This document shows positions 6,312 through 14,640 of a stretch of DNA of 19,016 nucleotides, in pieces. Position 1 is the first letter of the stretch; every line of letters starts with the position of its first letter. The stretch is from NCBI GenBank assembly GCA_003133205.1, contig PKWK01000412.1:1-19016 (forward strand), written 5' to 3'. The notes beneath the pieces were generated by a model, which was not told the origin of the DNA, ran no database searches, and saw only the letters and a list, made by a program, of their open reading frames with translations. The position numbers and the translations under genes are program-made. This DNA comes from Granulicella sp. GTDB taxonomy: Bacteria; Acidobacteriota; Terriglobia; Terriglobales; Acidobacteriaceae.

Positions 6312-7799
6312 ATGTCCGTCCTCCGTGTCTCCCGCCTGTGCTTGTTCTCCGCCCTTGGTTTGCTTGCGCTAGTCCTTACTGGCTGCGCGTTCAACGGCGG
6401 CTCGACCGCGATCGCGCCAGTAGGGAGTGGAAGCACAAATGCCGGCTCCGGTACGGCGCGCGTCGCTCTCGGCGGCAAGGTATATGGCGGACAGCAGCCC
6501 ATTAGTGGGGCAGCGGTGACTCTGTGGGCCGCGGGCACGAGTGCCAGCTATGGCACCGGGGCAACCTCGGTTGCGACTACCACGACAGATACGAACGGAA
6601 ATTTCAGCTTCAACACTGCAGGCGTGTCCCCTTGCACCACGGGGCAATATCTCTACATCACATCGGTTGGCGGAGATCCAGGCGCTGGAACCAATCAGTA
6701 TGCCGCGCTGATGGCCGCGCTGCCGACGCCTTGCGGTCCGGGGACTGCAAGCACCTATGTCGTAGTCAACGAGGTTACGACCGTCGCTTCGGTGACGGCT
6801 TTGCAACAGTTCATGAGCATCACGCCCGGGGGTAGTCCCGCGTGGACTATCGGCGTGCCTGCGGCCAACGTCACTGGGTTGGCCAATGCCTTTCTGCAGG
6901 TTGGGAATCTTGCCGGCATCGCGACAGGTACGTCGGGTCCCACGACTGCGACCTCCACGATCAATAGTGTCACCTACACCACTACGATTACGCCGGACTC
7001 GACCAAGATCAACACGCTCGCCGATATCCTCGGAGCTTGCATCAATACCGCCGGGAGCAGCGTTTGCACCAGTCTGTTCACGGATACGACGCCTGGAAGC
7101 TCTCTCGCGCCGACCGATACCATCCAGGCGGCATACTATCTGGCGACCAATGCCGGTGGGTTGAGCTTGCCCGCGCATGGGGCTACGCAAGGGGAGCCGT
7201 ACTATCTCTGCAATACGTACGTCACGGGGACGGCTCCCTTCCAGCCGTCTGGCGCATGCAGCAGCGGCAGTACTACGTATCCGACGGACTGGGCGATTGG
7301 CGTCTCGTGGTCGACCAGCAATGGGACGGCAACGGTTGGGACCGCGACCCCGTACAGCCTCGCCATCGATGGAGGGGGCAACATCTGGACGGCTTACAGT
7401 TGCGGCGCATCGAGCACGAGTTGCACGGACACTGCAAACGACACCACCAACGGGCCGGCGTATGTCACGGAGTTCAATCCGCAGGGGCAGGTTCAGTTCA
7501 CCCCGGTCAGCAGCACCAAGATGACGGCGGGGCCAGGTCTGACCCCCGGAATCACCGGCTCCACTTACGCGCTGCTGGCCGGAGCACCATTCTCGCTCGC
7601 TATCGATACCGCAAACAACGCCTGGTTCGACAGCTACTCGGGGGCTAACCCCCTGACCCCGGCTAACTTAGGAGGCGTGGTCACGGAGATCGCGCCAGGC
7701 GGGGCTTCCACTGGCTACGTGATTGCAGCGTCTAAGCCCGGAGCGATGGCGATCGACGGCGGCAATAACAATCTTTCTGGACGCTGCGCCGTCGTATAA
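6312..7799 (+). CDS. Lipoprotein N-terminal half: regulatory-like and propeller repeats (frameshifted from PL4 lyase half)
   Basis: AGAGGT five bases before ATG 6312 is a good ribosome site. Residues 1-25 are a lipoprotein signal peptide with lipobox LTGC (Cys25). Next is a carboxypeptidase-regulatory-like segment (VALGGKVYGGQQPISGAAVTLWA ... TDTNGNFSF), then a long Thr/Ser/Gly-rich region. From about residue 345 there are Vgb/NHL-type propeller repeats: PYSLAIDGGGNIWTA, PFSLAIDTANNAWFD, and PGAMAIDGGNN. The frame then runs out after an unrelated tail, NLSGRCAVV, at TAA 7797-7799. The third repeat continues as IFLDAAPSYN in the +1 frame, matching NNAWFDSYSG of the repeat before, so this is the front half of one gene whose rest is 7771-11259. 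It would be anchored at the envelope. Its breakage may be real, programmed, or an assembly error. Confidence 0.8.
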   Translation: MSVLRVSRLCLFSALGLLALVLTGCAFNGGSTAIAPVGSGSTNAGSGTARVALGGKVYGGQQPISGAAVTLWAAGTSASYGTGATSVATTTTDTNGNFSFNTAGVSPCTTGQYLYITSVGGDPGAGTNQYAALMAALPTPCGPGTASTYVVVNEVTTVASVTALQQFMSITPGGSPAWTIGVPAANVTGLANAFLQVGNLAGIATGTSGPTTATSTINSVTYTTTITPDSTKINTLADILGACINTAGSSVCTSLFTDTTPGSSLAPTDTIQAAYYLATNAGGLSLPAHGATQGEPYYLCNTYVTGTAPFQPSGACSSGSTTYPTDWAIGVSWSTSNGTATVGTATPYSLAIDGGGNIWTAYSCGASSTSCTDTANDTTNGPAYVTEFNPQGQVQFTPVSSTKMTAGPGLTPGITGSTYALLAGAPFSLAIDTANNAWFDSYSGANPLTPANLGGVVTEIAPGGASTGYVIAASKPGAMAIDGGNNNLSGRCAVV

Positions 7800-10700
7800 C
7801 GCGGGGAATCGGTATTACCTCAGCGAACTCGAGTACAAATCGGGAGCATATTCAACCCTTGACCAGGGTCTTGGGAGGCAAACGTCTATCTTCAGCGGCG
7901 TTTGGGTCGACTCGCTTGGCTATGGATGGAGCGCCGATTCCAGTGCCAGCAAGTGCGGATCTCCCACCGGTACTATCTACAGGGCAACCACCGCGGAGAT
8001 GGAAACTGCCGCGACCACGGACGATGTGACGAACGTAATAGTGTGTCCCGTTTGGACCGGTGCGGCCGATCCGACCGGCGGCGCGTTCTACGCCAACGGC
8101 AGTCTTTACCATTTGTCCATCAGCGGGGGGACCGCTACGAAGATTGCTCCCGTGATGGTGACCGAAGCTGCCGGTACGGGCACGACCAACGGAGGCCTGG
8201 ATGGCGGCGCCGGTGCGGTCGTCGACGGTTTAGGTAACGTGTGGGTCGCGAACGGCGCTGGCGGAGTCTCTGCGTTCTCTTATAGCGGCACAGCGTTCAA
8301 TCCGCTATCTCCCGCCGGAACCGCGACCGTTCCGGTGTACGGCTTCGGCAGTAGCTACCTGAGCGGGACTCACCCGATCAATGTTGCCACCGATGCCTCC
8401 GGCAACGTATGGATTGGCACCCAAACCACGAACCTGTGGTATCTGGTTGGCATTGCCGGTCCTACGGTTACGCCAACGTCGACCATGCTAAAGACTAGTT
8501 TTATTGGTGCAAGGCCGGGTGCCCAGAAGTTGGTGACGCTGACCCCGACGCTGACTTTCAATGGCCTGGTGTCTGTGGGGCAGCCGCTGACGGCGACGCT
8601 GACGAACACGGGCCAGTTTGTGGTGAATATCAGCGGAGTGACGATCGGCGGCACCAACCAGAGCGACTTCGCTGTGACCGGCAATACCTGTGGGGCCACG
8701 CTGGCCATTGGCGCAAACTGCTCGATTACGGTGACCTTTACATCGGCCGTGGCGGGCACTTTCTCCGGGTTGCTGAATGTGGCCAGCGATGCGGTAGGCA
8801 GTCCGGCGTCTTCCGCGCTGGCTGGCACGGCGTCCAACTCTGTGGCACTGAATCTGGCGGCAGGCACGAGTTCTCCGCCTACGGTCCCCTCGATCACGTT
8901 CCCCAGCATGGTGGCGGGCGGCGTGAGTCCGGCGCAGGTCGTGGTGGTGACGAATTCGGGCGCGGTGCCGCTTACGCTGGCGCTTGGGATGAGCGGTACT
9001 GGCGCGAACCTCTTCAGCCAGACGACGACCTGCGGGAGTTCGCTGGGGGTCGGGGCGTCGTGCAACATCTCGGTTACGTTTGGGCCGAAGGTTGCGGGGA
9101 GCTATTCGGCGGCACTCAATCTGACCGACAATGCGGGCAGCGGCACGCAGGCGATCTCCCTGTCCGCTACAGCGACGCCGTTCACGATCACGATCAACAC
9201 CACGAGTGCGAGCGATTGGAAGATTGATAACGGGGCGATCTCGATCGACTGGAGTTCGACGGGTGGAAATATCTTTGGCCTGGTGATGGACGGATATACG
9301 GACCCACTGACGGACACGACCGGCACGCAGGGGTTCTATATGGACAACGCCGGGTTTGGCAGCGGGGGGGCCACGTCGACTTACACGATGGGGCCGGGCG
9401 GTTCGTATCTGGACTGGTCGATCACGACGCCTTCGAGTGCGACGAATGCCTATACGTACAGCGAACACTTTGTGGTTTATCCGAACGATCCGGGCTGGCA
9501 CGTCTACTTCGTGGCGAACCATGCGACTACGGATATTGCGGGAGGCATTGGGCAGGTACAGTGGGTGTTCCGCGACAGTCTGACGCAGTTCACGAATACG
9601 TACGAGGTGGATCCGAGCGTGAACAGCCCGGGCGTGACGACCCTGACCCTGCCGGCCAACAACGAGATGTTCTCCCCTGATCCGGGACGCTCGACGGTGT
9701 CGGACGCCACTACGGACCTGCACGGCTTTACTGACCTGCCGGCCAACTGGACGCGCCAGTTCTATACCAAGTACGACCATGCGGGGTATGAGTATCTGCA
9801 CCAGGCGCATGGGCTGTTCGGTTCGACGTACGGCGTGTGGACGGTGTTTCCGAAACAGGAGACGATGGTGGGCGGGCCGACGAAGCAGGACCTCTACTTT
9901 ACGGGCAACCTGAACATGATCGAGGCGTTCTCGAACCATGAGGACAACGGGCTTACGCTGAGCACGCCGGCGGGGACGGCTTCGTCGCGGCTGTTTGGGC
10001 CGTTCTATGTCCACCTGAATACGTTTGGGCAGGCGTACAACCAGTCCGGCAACACGCTGCAGACACCGGCGGACATGTACGCGGACGCGCTGCAGGCGAG
10101 TGCGGCGCTGGTGCCGTCGTACGACTCGGAGACGCAATTGACGGCAGCCGGGTACGTGCCCTCCACGGGACGCGGGTCGGTATCGATCCAGGTGAGTGGA
10201 GTGACCGGCGCGGCGAGGACGGCGTGGGCGGTGCTGAGCAATCCGAATAAGAATTTCGAGTATTCGTCGCAGGGCATGCAGTACTGGGCGGACATCAGTG
10301 CGACCGGGTCGGCGACGATCAGTGGAGTGGTTCCCGGGACGTACCGGCTGAGCGTATATGTGCTGGGTCAGTGGGGCGAATATCGCCAGGACGGCATTGT
10401 GGTAACGGCTAACAGCACAACGACGGTGCCGACGGTGACGTTTGTGCCGGAGAGCTTCGGGACGCCGGTGTTCACGATTGGCACGCCGGACCGGTCGTCG
10501 CATGAGTTCCTGCACGGACACTTTGCCAATGGGAATGACGACCGCGAGTTCTGGGGCGCGTGGAACTACTGGGCGGACTTTGCGGCAAACAACGGCGCGG
10601 TGATCTACAACGCGACGGACGGACCGGCGGGGAGCGCGACCAACGATCTGACGAAGTGGAACTACAACCATCCGGGCAACAAATTCGATCCCGGCTTGTT

Positions 10701-11259
10701 TGGCGGCGTCTATAACCCGTCGGATGACACGACCGACGGATACATCTACGCAATTCCTGCGTATGTCGCCGGGCTCACGGGGGCCAGCGGAACGAATGGC
10801 GTTACAACCCCGGTGCCAGCATGGCAGGTCCACTTTGCGACCCCGGCGAGCTTCAATTCGGAGGCGTATGTGGTGTTGTCGGTGGCGGTGGCGTGCGCCG
10901 AGGGCAGCTACACGGTGAATCTGAACGGGCAGCCGCTGGTATGGCACTTCACGAACGCGAGCGACTGCATGGTACGGTCGGGACTGTCGGGGTACACGCA
11001 GTGGTTTGCGATGCAGTGGCCTACGAGCGCGCTGACGCAGACGGCTGGCGCGGACAACGTGATTACGATCTCGATCAGCCAGACGAGTGGCTCGGAGGAT
11101 GATGCGTTGCGCCTTGAGTTGACCAACAATACGTCGAACCCCACCGTTACTGGTTGGAACGACTACACGTGGGTCATCGGGACGGGCTCCCCAGCAATCC
11201 CCCCCCTCCCCCCAAATTCGTCAGGCCTTTATAACAACGACGCTGTCCCCAACCCATAG
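7723..11259 (+). CDS. Propeller end, two choice-of-anchor D domains and PL4 rhamnogalacturonan lyase module
   Basis: The frame is open from TTG 7723, but real continuation of the upstream lipoprotein begins near 7771; there is no ribosome site. In this frame's numbering, propeller motifs (VVDGLGNVWVANG, ATDASGNVWIGTQ) extend to about 245. Two choice-of-anchor D (ASH-like) domains follow at about 270-370 and 385-485, each with the TCGxxLxxGxxCxIxVTF pattern. From about 487 comes a PL4-type module: a beta-sandwich, LHQAHGLFGSTYGVW with His696 resembling the family's catalytic HG, the GGPTKQDLYFTG signature, a small fibronectin-like segment with VVPGTYRLSVYVLGQWGEY, and a carbohydrate-binding-like domain opening FTIGTPDRSSHEFLHGHF (from about 917). 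PL4 enzymes cleave rhamnogalacturonan I by beta-elimination. I could not place the second catalytic residue (Lys), so activity is likely but unproved. Confidence 0.82.
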   Translation: MQRLSPERWRSTAAITIFLDAAPSYNAGNRYYLSELEYKSGAYSTLDQGLGRQTSIFSGVWVDSLGYGWSADSSASKCGSPTGTIYRATTAEMETAATTDDVTNVIVCPVWTGAADPTGGAFYANGSLYHLSISGGTATKIAPVMVTEAAGTGTTNGGLDGGAGAVVDGLGNVWVANGAGGVSAFSYSGTAFNPLSPAGTATVPVYGFGSSYLSGTHPINVATDASGNVWIGTQTTNLWYLVGIAGPTVTPTSTMLKTSFIGARPGAQKLVTLTPTLTFNGLVSVGQPLTATLTNTGQFVVNISGVTIGGTNQSDFAVTGNTCGATLAIGANCSITVTFTSAVAGTFSGLLNVASDAVGSPASSALAGTASNSVALNLAAGTSSPPTVPSITFPSMVAGGVSPAQVVVVTNSGAVPLTLALGMSGTGANLFSQTTTCGSSLGVGASCNISVTFGPKVAGSYSAALNLTDNAGSGTQAISLSATATPFTITINTTSASDWKIDNGAISIDWSSTGGNIFGLVMDGYTDPLTDTTGTQGFYMDNAGFGSGGATSTYTMGPGGSYLDWSITTPSSATNAYTYSEHFVVYPNDPGWHVYFVANHATTDIAGGIGQVQWVFRDSLTQFTNTYEVDPSVNSPGVTTLTLPANNEMFSPDPGRSTVSDATTDLHGFTDLPANWTRQFYTKYDHAGYEYLHQAHGLFGSTYGVWTVFPKQETMVGGPTKQDLYFTGNLNMIEAFSNHEDNGLTLSTPAGTASSRLFGPFYVHLNTFGQAYNQSGNTLQTPADMYADALQASAALVPSYDSETQLTAAGYVPSTGRGSVSIQVSGVTGAARTAWAVLSNPNKNFEYSSQGMQYWADISATGSATISGVVPGTYRLSVYVLGQWGEYRQDGIVVTANSTTTVPTVTFVPESFGTPVFTIGTPDRSSHEFLHGHFANGNDDREFWGAWNYWADFAANNGAVIYNATDGPAGSATNDLTKWNYNHPGNKFDPGLFGGVYNPSDDTTDGYIYAIPAYVAGLTGASGTNGVTTPVPAWQVHFATPASFNSEAYVVLSVAVACAEGSYTVNLNGQPLVWHFTNASDCMVRSGLSGYTQWFAMQWPTSALTQTAGADNVITISISQTSGSEDDALRLELTNNTSNPTVTGWNDYTWVIGTGSPAIPPLPPNSSGLYNNDAVPNP

Positions 11260-11268
11260 AGTGCTTAG

Positions 11269-11313
11269 TCCCACATTCTGCCTGCAAGACCATTTAGCAA
11301 GGAGGATGTGGGA
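11269..11313. repeat. Large hairpin between the PL4 and GH13 genes
   Basis: TCCCACATTCT (11269-11279) pairs with AGGATGTGGGA (11303-11313): 11 base pairs including one G-T wobble. The 23-base loop can pair further (CCTGC with GCAAGG, one bulge). It begins ten bases after the PL4 stop. There is no T tract for a classic terminator; the CCCACAT/ATGTGGG core also occurs in the 14641 repeat, so it may be a relative. Confidence 0.55.
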
Positions 11314-11354
11314 TACAGATTTCGACAACAGGGCGGGGATGCGAAGATGGTTTC

Positions 11355-13463
11355 ATGATCTCTCAGGCGAACTGTACAGCGTCTACTCCGATGGGGGCGA
11401 ACCTGGTGTCGGAGATGGGTGTCGCGGGTGGTGGCGCGACGTTTCGGGTGTGGGCACCGCGAGCTACGGCCGTGTATTTGAACGGGGTGTTCGGCGGGGT
11501 GAGCCGGGTGGGGCAGACCGACGCCGAGTTGATGGTGAAGGATGCGAATGGGTACTGGTCGGGATTTGTAGCCGGCGCGGGCGAGGGGGATACTTATCGG
11601 TTTTATGTGGTGGGGGAGGGATCGAGCGGGTATAAGCGCGATCCGTACGCGCGGGAACTGGCGAATGATCCGGCGCTGCCGTTTCCGGTGTGTGCGGCGG
11701 TGATTCGGGGGGCGACCAAGTATCCGTGGCACGATGCGGGATTTCGCGCGCCGGACTACTCGGACATGGTGGTGTATCAACTGCATATTGGGACGTATGA
11801 TCCTGCCAGCCCCAGCCAGCGAGTTGACGGGGGCCCCCAGGTCGCGGCGCCGGGGTGGGCGGGAACGTTTCTGGATGTGGTGATGAAGATCGAGTATCTG
11901 GTGGCTCTGGGGGTGAACGTGGTGCAGCCGCTGCCGGTGTACGAGATGGAGGACTCGCCGTCGCAGGGGTATCCGGGGCTGGGGTACCAGGGGTCGGATC
12001 TGTATTCGCCGGCGATCGACTATGCGGTGTACCACGAGGCGAATCCTGTGCCTTATTTGAAGACTATCAACCGGTTGCTGGCCGCGAAGGGATTTGGGCC
12101 AATGACGCGGACCGACCTGAGGCCGGCGTACGCGCAGTTGAAGGCGATGGTGGACCTGCTGCATGTGTACGGGATCGCGGTGGCGTTCGATGTGGTGCAC
12201 AACCATGCGGGGGGATGGGGGCAGACGTATGCGGTTCCCGAGGCGGTGGCGCCGGGAGGCTTGCTGCATGGGGATGATTACAGCCTTTATTTCTGGGACC
12301 GGGCGAAGACGGCGGGGGCAGATGGAAACTATGACAACAACCAGAGTTTGTACTTTACGGACCAGGGGTTTGTGGGCGGGCTGTCGTTTGCGTTGTGGAA
12401 CGCGGATGTGCGCGCGTTTCTGCTGAACAACGCGCGGTTTCATGTGGAGGAGTTGCATGCGGACGGGTTCCGGTATGACGAGATCAGCATGCTGCTGGCG
12501 ATGAACAAGGCGAGTGGGTGGGAGTTTTGCAGGGAGGTGACGGGAGCGGTGCGGGCGACGAATCCGCGAGTGTTGCAGAACGCGGAGTACTGGACGGGGG
12601 AGTTTGGCGCGCCTGCTCCGCTGATGGTGGCGGGGGTGGACGAGGGAGGGCTGGGGTTCGACGCGGTGCAGCATGATGGGCTGCGGGAGGCGATACGGAC
12701 GGCGGTGGGGCAGGCGGCGCAGGGTGCGGGCGCGTATGTGGGGATGAGCGGGATCGCGATGGCGATGTGGCCGACGAACTTTGCGCATGCGTGGCAGACA
12801 ATTCCTTGCGTGGAGAATCACGACATTGTGAAGCTGGGCGAGCAGCCGAGAGTGCCGGCGCTGGCAGATGGGGCGGACCATCGCTCGTGGTACGCGCGGA
12901 GCAGGACGCGGGTGGCGATGGCTCTGCTGCTGACTGCGCCGGGGATTCCGCAGCTGTTTATGGGGCAGGAGTTTCTGGAGGACAAGCCGTGGTGTCCTGA
13001 TCCGCGGACGACGGCGCATTTGATCTGGTGGGGAGGGATTGCGCCGGGGGCGAATGGGAAGGCGGTTGATCCGGCGATGGGGGATCATCTGCGGTTTACG
13101 CAGGATGCGGTGCGGCTACGGAATGCGCAGCCGGGGTTGCGGGGCGAGGGGCTGAATGTGTTTTATACGAGCGATGCGGACCGGGTGATCGCGTTTCAGC
13201 GGTGGGTGGTGGGCGGGGGGCAGGATGTTGTTGTGGTGGCTACTTTGAGCGAGTCGACGTGGTGGGGATATCGGGTTGGGTTTCCGAGTGCGGGGCGGTG
13301 GGTGGAGGTGTTCAACAGCGATGTGTACGACAACTGGGTGAATCCGATGTGCGCGGGGAATGCGGGTGGGGTGGATGCGGAGGGTGTGCCGATGCATGGG
13401 CTGGCGGCGAGCGCGAGCGTGGTGATTCCGGCGAATGGGGTGGTGGTGTTTGTGAAGGGGTGA
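11355..13463 (+). CDS. GH13 alpha-glucan enzyme, branching-enzyme-like
   Basis: A 702-residue protein with a CBM48-like N-domain (FRVWAPRATAVYLNGVFG, 30-47), a GH13 barrel and a C-terminal beta domain typical of branching enzymes (YRVGFPSAGRWVEVFNSD). All four GH13 motifs are present: DVVHNH (D279), GFRYD (nucleophile D375), E411 in NAEYW (acid/base), and ENHD (D490). There is no signal peptide, so it should be cytoplasmic. The likely reaction is transfer of an alpha-1,4 chain to an alpha-1,6 branch on glycogen-like glucan; hydrolysis cannot be excluded. Length suits GlgB-type enzymes, but the barrel departs from ordinary GlgB (for example QGSDLYSPAIDYAVYHEANP), so I leave the symbol blank. 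ATG 11355 has only a weak ribosome site; M13 and M21 are alternatives. The coding strand is strikingly G-rich, which creates long false frames on the other strand. Confidence 0.83.
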   Translation: MISQANCTASTPMGANLVSEMGVAGGGATFRVWAPRATAVYLNGVFGGVSRVGQTDAELMVKDANGYWSGFVAGAGEGDTYRFYVVGEGSSGYKRDPYARELANDPALPFPVCAAVIRGATKYPWHDAGFRAPDYSDMVVYQLHIGTYDPASPSQRVDGGPQVAAPGWAGTFLDVVMKIEYLVALGVNVVQPLPVYEMEDSPSQGYPGLGYQGSDLYSPAIDYAVYHEANPVPYLKTINRLLAAKGFGPMTRTDLRPAYAQLKAMVDLLHVYGIAVAFDVVHNHAGGWGQTYAVPEAVAPGGLLHGDDYSLYFWDRAKTAGADGNYDNNQSLYFTDQGFVGGLSFALWNADVRAFLLNNARFHVEELHADGFRYDEISMLLAMNKASGWEFCREVTGAVRATNPRVLQNAEYWTGEFGAPAPLMVAGVDEGGLGFDAVQHDGLREAIRTAVGQAAQGAGAYVGMSGIAMAMWPTNFAHAWQTIPCVENHDIVKLGEQPRVPALADGADHRSWYARSRTRVAMALLLTAPGIPQLFMGQEFLEDKPWCPDPRTTAHLIWWGGIAPGANGKAVDPAMGDHLRFTQDAVRLRNAQPGLRGEGLNVFYTSDADRVIAFQRWVVGGGQDVVVVATLSESTWWGYRVGFPSAGRWVEVFNSDVYDNWVNPMCAGNAGGVDAEGVPMHGLAASASVVIPANGVVVFVKG

Positions 13464-13478
13464 GTTGTGAGATAGAGC

Positions 13479-14000
13479 TTATTGAATCACTTGCTTGGCA
13501 ATCTCGCTAGCCTCTCGAATGTTCTCCTCCCTACCCATGAATTCGAAGAAGTAGCGAAAGTTAGAAGAGAAACAGACGATGAGCAGCGTATCTGAAGGTT
13601 TCTTGCTTTCACTCGAACAGAGCAGACTTGCTGATGTGAATGGATAGGTTAGATCTTTCGGGGCACCTCCCGAATCGGAGATGCTGAAAGCGTGAAGCAG
13701 CCTTAACCGCTGTTGATCAGTTAGCTTCGAGTCAGGTCCGTGATCGTGGACGCTCAAGGTAGTGTCCCAGAGGCCCGAGAATGTGATTGCGGCTGAAGGC
13801 TTCCTCAACACGAGTCCGCCACCCTCTCCAGAGATCCATCGAAACGGAAGCTTCACCGGCGTGCGATTCTCGTAGCGAAATTGTGGGTTCTGCATCCACT
13901 TTATTGAGGATGAAAAGAACGGATAGAAGTAGATGGTTCCGGCGCAGCAAAGTGCGAGCAGGAAGTAGAGGCTGCGTTTTCGTGTAAAAGGTGTTGGCAT
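13479..14000 (-). CDS. Hypothetical protein with one N-terminal membrane anchor
   Basis: A 173-residue protein not recognised. MPTPFTRKRSLYFLLALCCA starts a basic N-terminus followed by a single hydrophobic helix (about residues 10-30), then an exported-looking domain with RTPVKLPFRWISGEGGGLVL, SAAITFSGLWDTTLSVHDHGPDSKLTDQQRLRLL and SASLLCSSESKKPSDTLLIVCF. The C-terminus is charged helical (MGREENIREASEIAKQVIQ). It could be a membrane-anchored periplasmic protein or an uncleaved signal peptide. The open frame extends far back to 14645, but that extension is antisense to the EthD gene and repeat DNA, so I start at ATG 14000, preceded closely by ACAGG. Codon use is less GC-extreme than its neighbours. 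It converges on the GH13 gene with only 15 bases between stops. Confidence 0.6.
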   Translation of the reverse strand: MPTPFTRKRSLYFLLALCCAGTIYFYPFFSSSIKWMQNPQFRYENRTPVKLPFRWISGEGGGLVLRKPSAAITFSGLWDTTLSVHDHGPDSKLTDQQRLRLLHAFSISDSGGAPKDLTYPFTSASLLCSSESKKPSDTLLIVCFSSNFRYFFEFMGREENIREASEIAKQVIQ

Positions 14001-14053
14001 CCTGTGACCGGCTTTCGAAGCCGGAACCGGTTCGCTGAAGAGTCTACAACCCC

Positions 14054-14254
14054 CCTTCGTCGAAAACGCGAAGGATGGGCCACCCGGGGGGGGGCGCGTT
14101 GGGTCAGGGAAGGCGGTTCGCGCGGGGCGCGAATAACCCACCCTTTGCGAAGAGGCTGCGAAAGGATGGGCCACTCGGATTTGTGGCGGAGGGGAAGAGA
14201 GTATTCCCACGATAACCGACGGACTTACGTCGCGCCGGTGATCATGGGGCACCC
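14054..14254 (+). repeat. Repeat block between divergent genes, GGGGCACCC family
   Basis: This fills most of the 306-base gap between the unknown gene and the EthD gene. Units in order: CCTTCG...CGAAGG stem (14054-14074) with GGGCCACCC (14077-14085); TTCGCGC-GGG-GCGCGAA (about 14118-14134) in the phrase GGCGGTTCGCGCGGGGCGCG; an imperfect stem CCCACCCTTTGC / GCGAAAGGATGGG with GGGCCACTC (14168-14176); and GATAACCG / CGGTGATC around a CGAC/GTCG inner stem, ending in GGGGCACCC (14246-14254). All trailing boxes point the same way. The two GC-rich hairpins recur at 14704 and 14765. Confidence 0.7.
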
Positions 14255-14306
14255 AGGGTTGTTTTGTGAGAGAGTGTTGCGATGTGGTTTTTGTGAGGAG
14301 AGGACG

Positions 14307-14621
14307 ATGGCTCGATTGATGGTGCTGTACCGGACTCCGAAGGATGCGGCGGCTTTTGACAAGTACTACTTTGAAACGCATGTTCCGATTGCGCGGAAGC
14401 TGCCTGGGTTGAAGAAGTATGAGGTGAGCCAGGGAGCGGTGGGGTCGCCTGCGGGAGACTCGGGAGTTCATCGGGTTGCGATTCTGCACTTCGACGACAT
14501 GGCGGCGATTCAGGCGGCGTTTGCGAGTCCGCAGGGGCAGGCGGCGGTGGCGGATGTGCAGGTGTTTGCGCCGAATGAGGGGGATGCGCAGATTCTTCTG
14601 TTCGAGACGCGGCAGTTGTAG
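14307..14621 (+). CDS. EthD-domain protein
   Basis: A 104-residue protein with the ferredoxin-like EthD fold: MARLMVLYRTPKD first strand, FDKYYFETHVPIARKLPGLKKYEVSQG (the family's ETH..PIA..LPGLK..E pattern), VHRVAILHFDDMAAIQAAFAS, and GQAAVADVQVFAP. EthD was named from the Rhodococcus ethyl tert-butyl ether degradation operon, but most members are small dimeric alpha/beta-barrel proteins of unknown substrate. No oxidoreductase partner lies beside it, so I infer no ether metabolism. AGGAG six bases before ATG 14307 fixes the start. It is a single-gene island between two blocks of the same hairpin repeats. Confidence 0.87.
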   Translation: MARLMVLYRTPKDAAAFDKYYFETHVPIARKLPGLKKYEVSQGAVGSPAGDSGVHRVAILHFDDMAAIQAAFASPQGQAAVADVQVFAPNEGDAQILLFETRQL

Positions 14622-14640
14622 GTGGGGTTGCGGGTGAGAA

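Noticed and set aside
8488..10947. 819-codon open frame on the minus strand opposite the PL4 gene
   Set aside because: Arg/His/Pro-rich product with no domain character, exactly antisense to a recognisable lyase; an effect of GC-rich codon use.
11265..13088. 607-codon open frame on the minus strand opposite the GH13 gene
   Set aside because: Low-complexity RRHRHP-type translation of the complement of a G-rich gene with all four GH13 motifs.
6312..13463. Polysaccharide utilisation locus spanning the PL4 and GH13 genes
   Set aside because: No SusC/SusD-like transporter, regulator or further glycosidase is present, and the two enzymes act on unrelated polymers in different compartments.
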